This document shows positions 63,733 to 64,000 of a stretch of 64,000 bases of DNA, piece after piece (position 1 is the stretch's first letter; each line of letters starts with the position of its first letter). The DNA comes from Flavobacterium ardleyense (GTDB lineage Bacteria; Bacteroidota; Bacteroidia; Flavobacteriales; Flavobacteriaceae). The stretch lies in contig NZ_CP137891.1 of assembly GCF_033547075.1 (NCBI RefSeq), positions 1,488,001-1,552,000 on the forward strand. The letters are read 5' to 3'. The translations under genes and the position numbers were made by a program. The notes below the pieces were generated by a model. The model saw only the letters and a list, made by a program, of their open reading frames with translations, made no database searches and had not been told where the DNA came from.

Positions 63733-64000
63733 ATGAGAGAGATTGAAATAACGGATGAATGCATTCGCTTTGTAAATAGTCAAAGCGAAAAATTCTCTGT
63801 AAGTTTTTTCAGCTTCTAGAAGTAATGATTGAAGTACAGGTTGTGAATTCTAAATTTATTAAAAAACTTCAATCAACAGAATTTTATGAATTACGGATAA
63901 AATCTAATAATGAATACCGTATCATTATTTTTGCAATAGATCATAAAAACTTCATAGAATGTAAAAATGCGGTCTGCCTAAGTGGGTTTCAGAAGAAATC
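63733..64000 (+). pseudogene. RelE/HigB-like toxin gene, reading frame broken, truncated by window edge
   Basis: ATG 63733 reads MREIEITDECIRFVNSQSEK then FSVSFFSF and stops at 63817-63819. In the -1 frame from 63801 it continues KFFQLLEVMIEVQ, STEFYELRI, NEYRIIIFAIDHKNFIE, matching the Gp49/HigB-type RelE-superfamily toxins. One base is missing near 63800-63810 for a continuous family protein. Alternatively, the in-phase heptamer T-TTT-TTC (63804-63810) is a canonical -1 slippery site that would join the two parts. An antitoxin is expected just beyond 64000. Called broken because a simple deletion is the more likely reading. Confidence 0.7.

Overview
The window looks like a chromosomal segment of a flavobacterium (Bacteroidota, family Flavobacteriaceae or a close relative). 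The evidence is low GC, Bacteroidota-type promoters (TTTG or TTG, about 17-22 nt, then TAnnTTTG) in place of strong Shine-Dalgarno sites, type IX secretion (T9SS) C-terminal sorting domains of both type A and type B, a TonB-dependent receptor with a carboxypeptidase-like N-terminal domain, type B ribosomal protein L31, and a 951-residue CarB. No tRNA, rRNA, CRISPR array, prophage or insertion sequence was seen.

Layout. 1-8191 (minus): two tandem paralogous giant secreted proteins (choice-of-anchor-L domain, many 70-80-residue repeats, type B sorting domain); the first runs off the left edge. 8767-12958 (plus): argS, then ffh and folD. 13387-17714 (plus): a nitrite-respiration locus with copper nitrite reductase NirK carrying a C-terminal cytochrome c, a NirV-like formylglycine-generating-enzyme-family protein, an SCO copper chaperone and an alginate-export-type porin; a candidate Crp/Fnr-type box lies near -41 of nirK. 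18154-21720: an AraC regulator, a CoA-transferase/hydrolase and a small T9SS cargo protein. 21764-23330: no gene, but a 12-unit array of about 109-bp hairpin repeats plus a complex palindromic element. 23471-29538: beta-barrel protein, xerD, rny, a probable 6S RNA, zapA with a coiled-coil partner, and an M23 peptidase. 29558-32808: TonB receptor and an EF-hand-like lipoprotein. 32862-38843 (minus): DUF2971, MsbA-like ABC exporter, phosphohexomutase, family-2 glycosyltransferase and DUF4199, probably a cell-envelope gene run. 39088-48534: L31, a GlmU-like protein, aspartase, M1 peptidase, PepSY-like protein, oligopeptide-binding lipoprotein and MtaB. 48604-56666: small unknown genes, GNAT, alpha/beta hydrolase, lytic transglycosylase, L34 and carB. 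57050-64000: an FG-GAP/ASPIC T9SS protein paired with a diheme cytochrome lipoprotein, rmuC, a Dph6-like PP-loop ATPase, and at the right edge a frame-disrupted RelE/HigB-like toxin gene under a palindromic operator.

Most of the unusual content is in non-coding repeats. Four palindromic elements share conserved ends (ATCCTTT ... AAAGAT) but have different, internally compensating stem arms. The 12-unit array appears to have grown from the terminator region of the neighbouring T9SS gene. A third family is a 75-76-bp repeat containing TTTCGCGAAA. A fourth resembles the TCATTCCGACG-type dispersed repeat. All function calls come from reading motifs; no database search was run.
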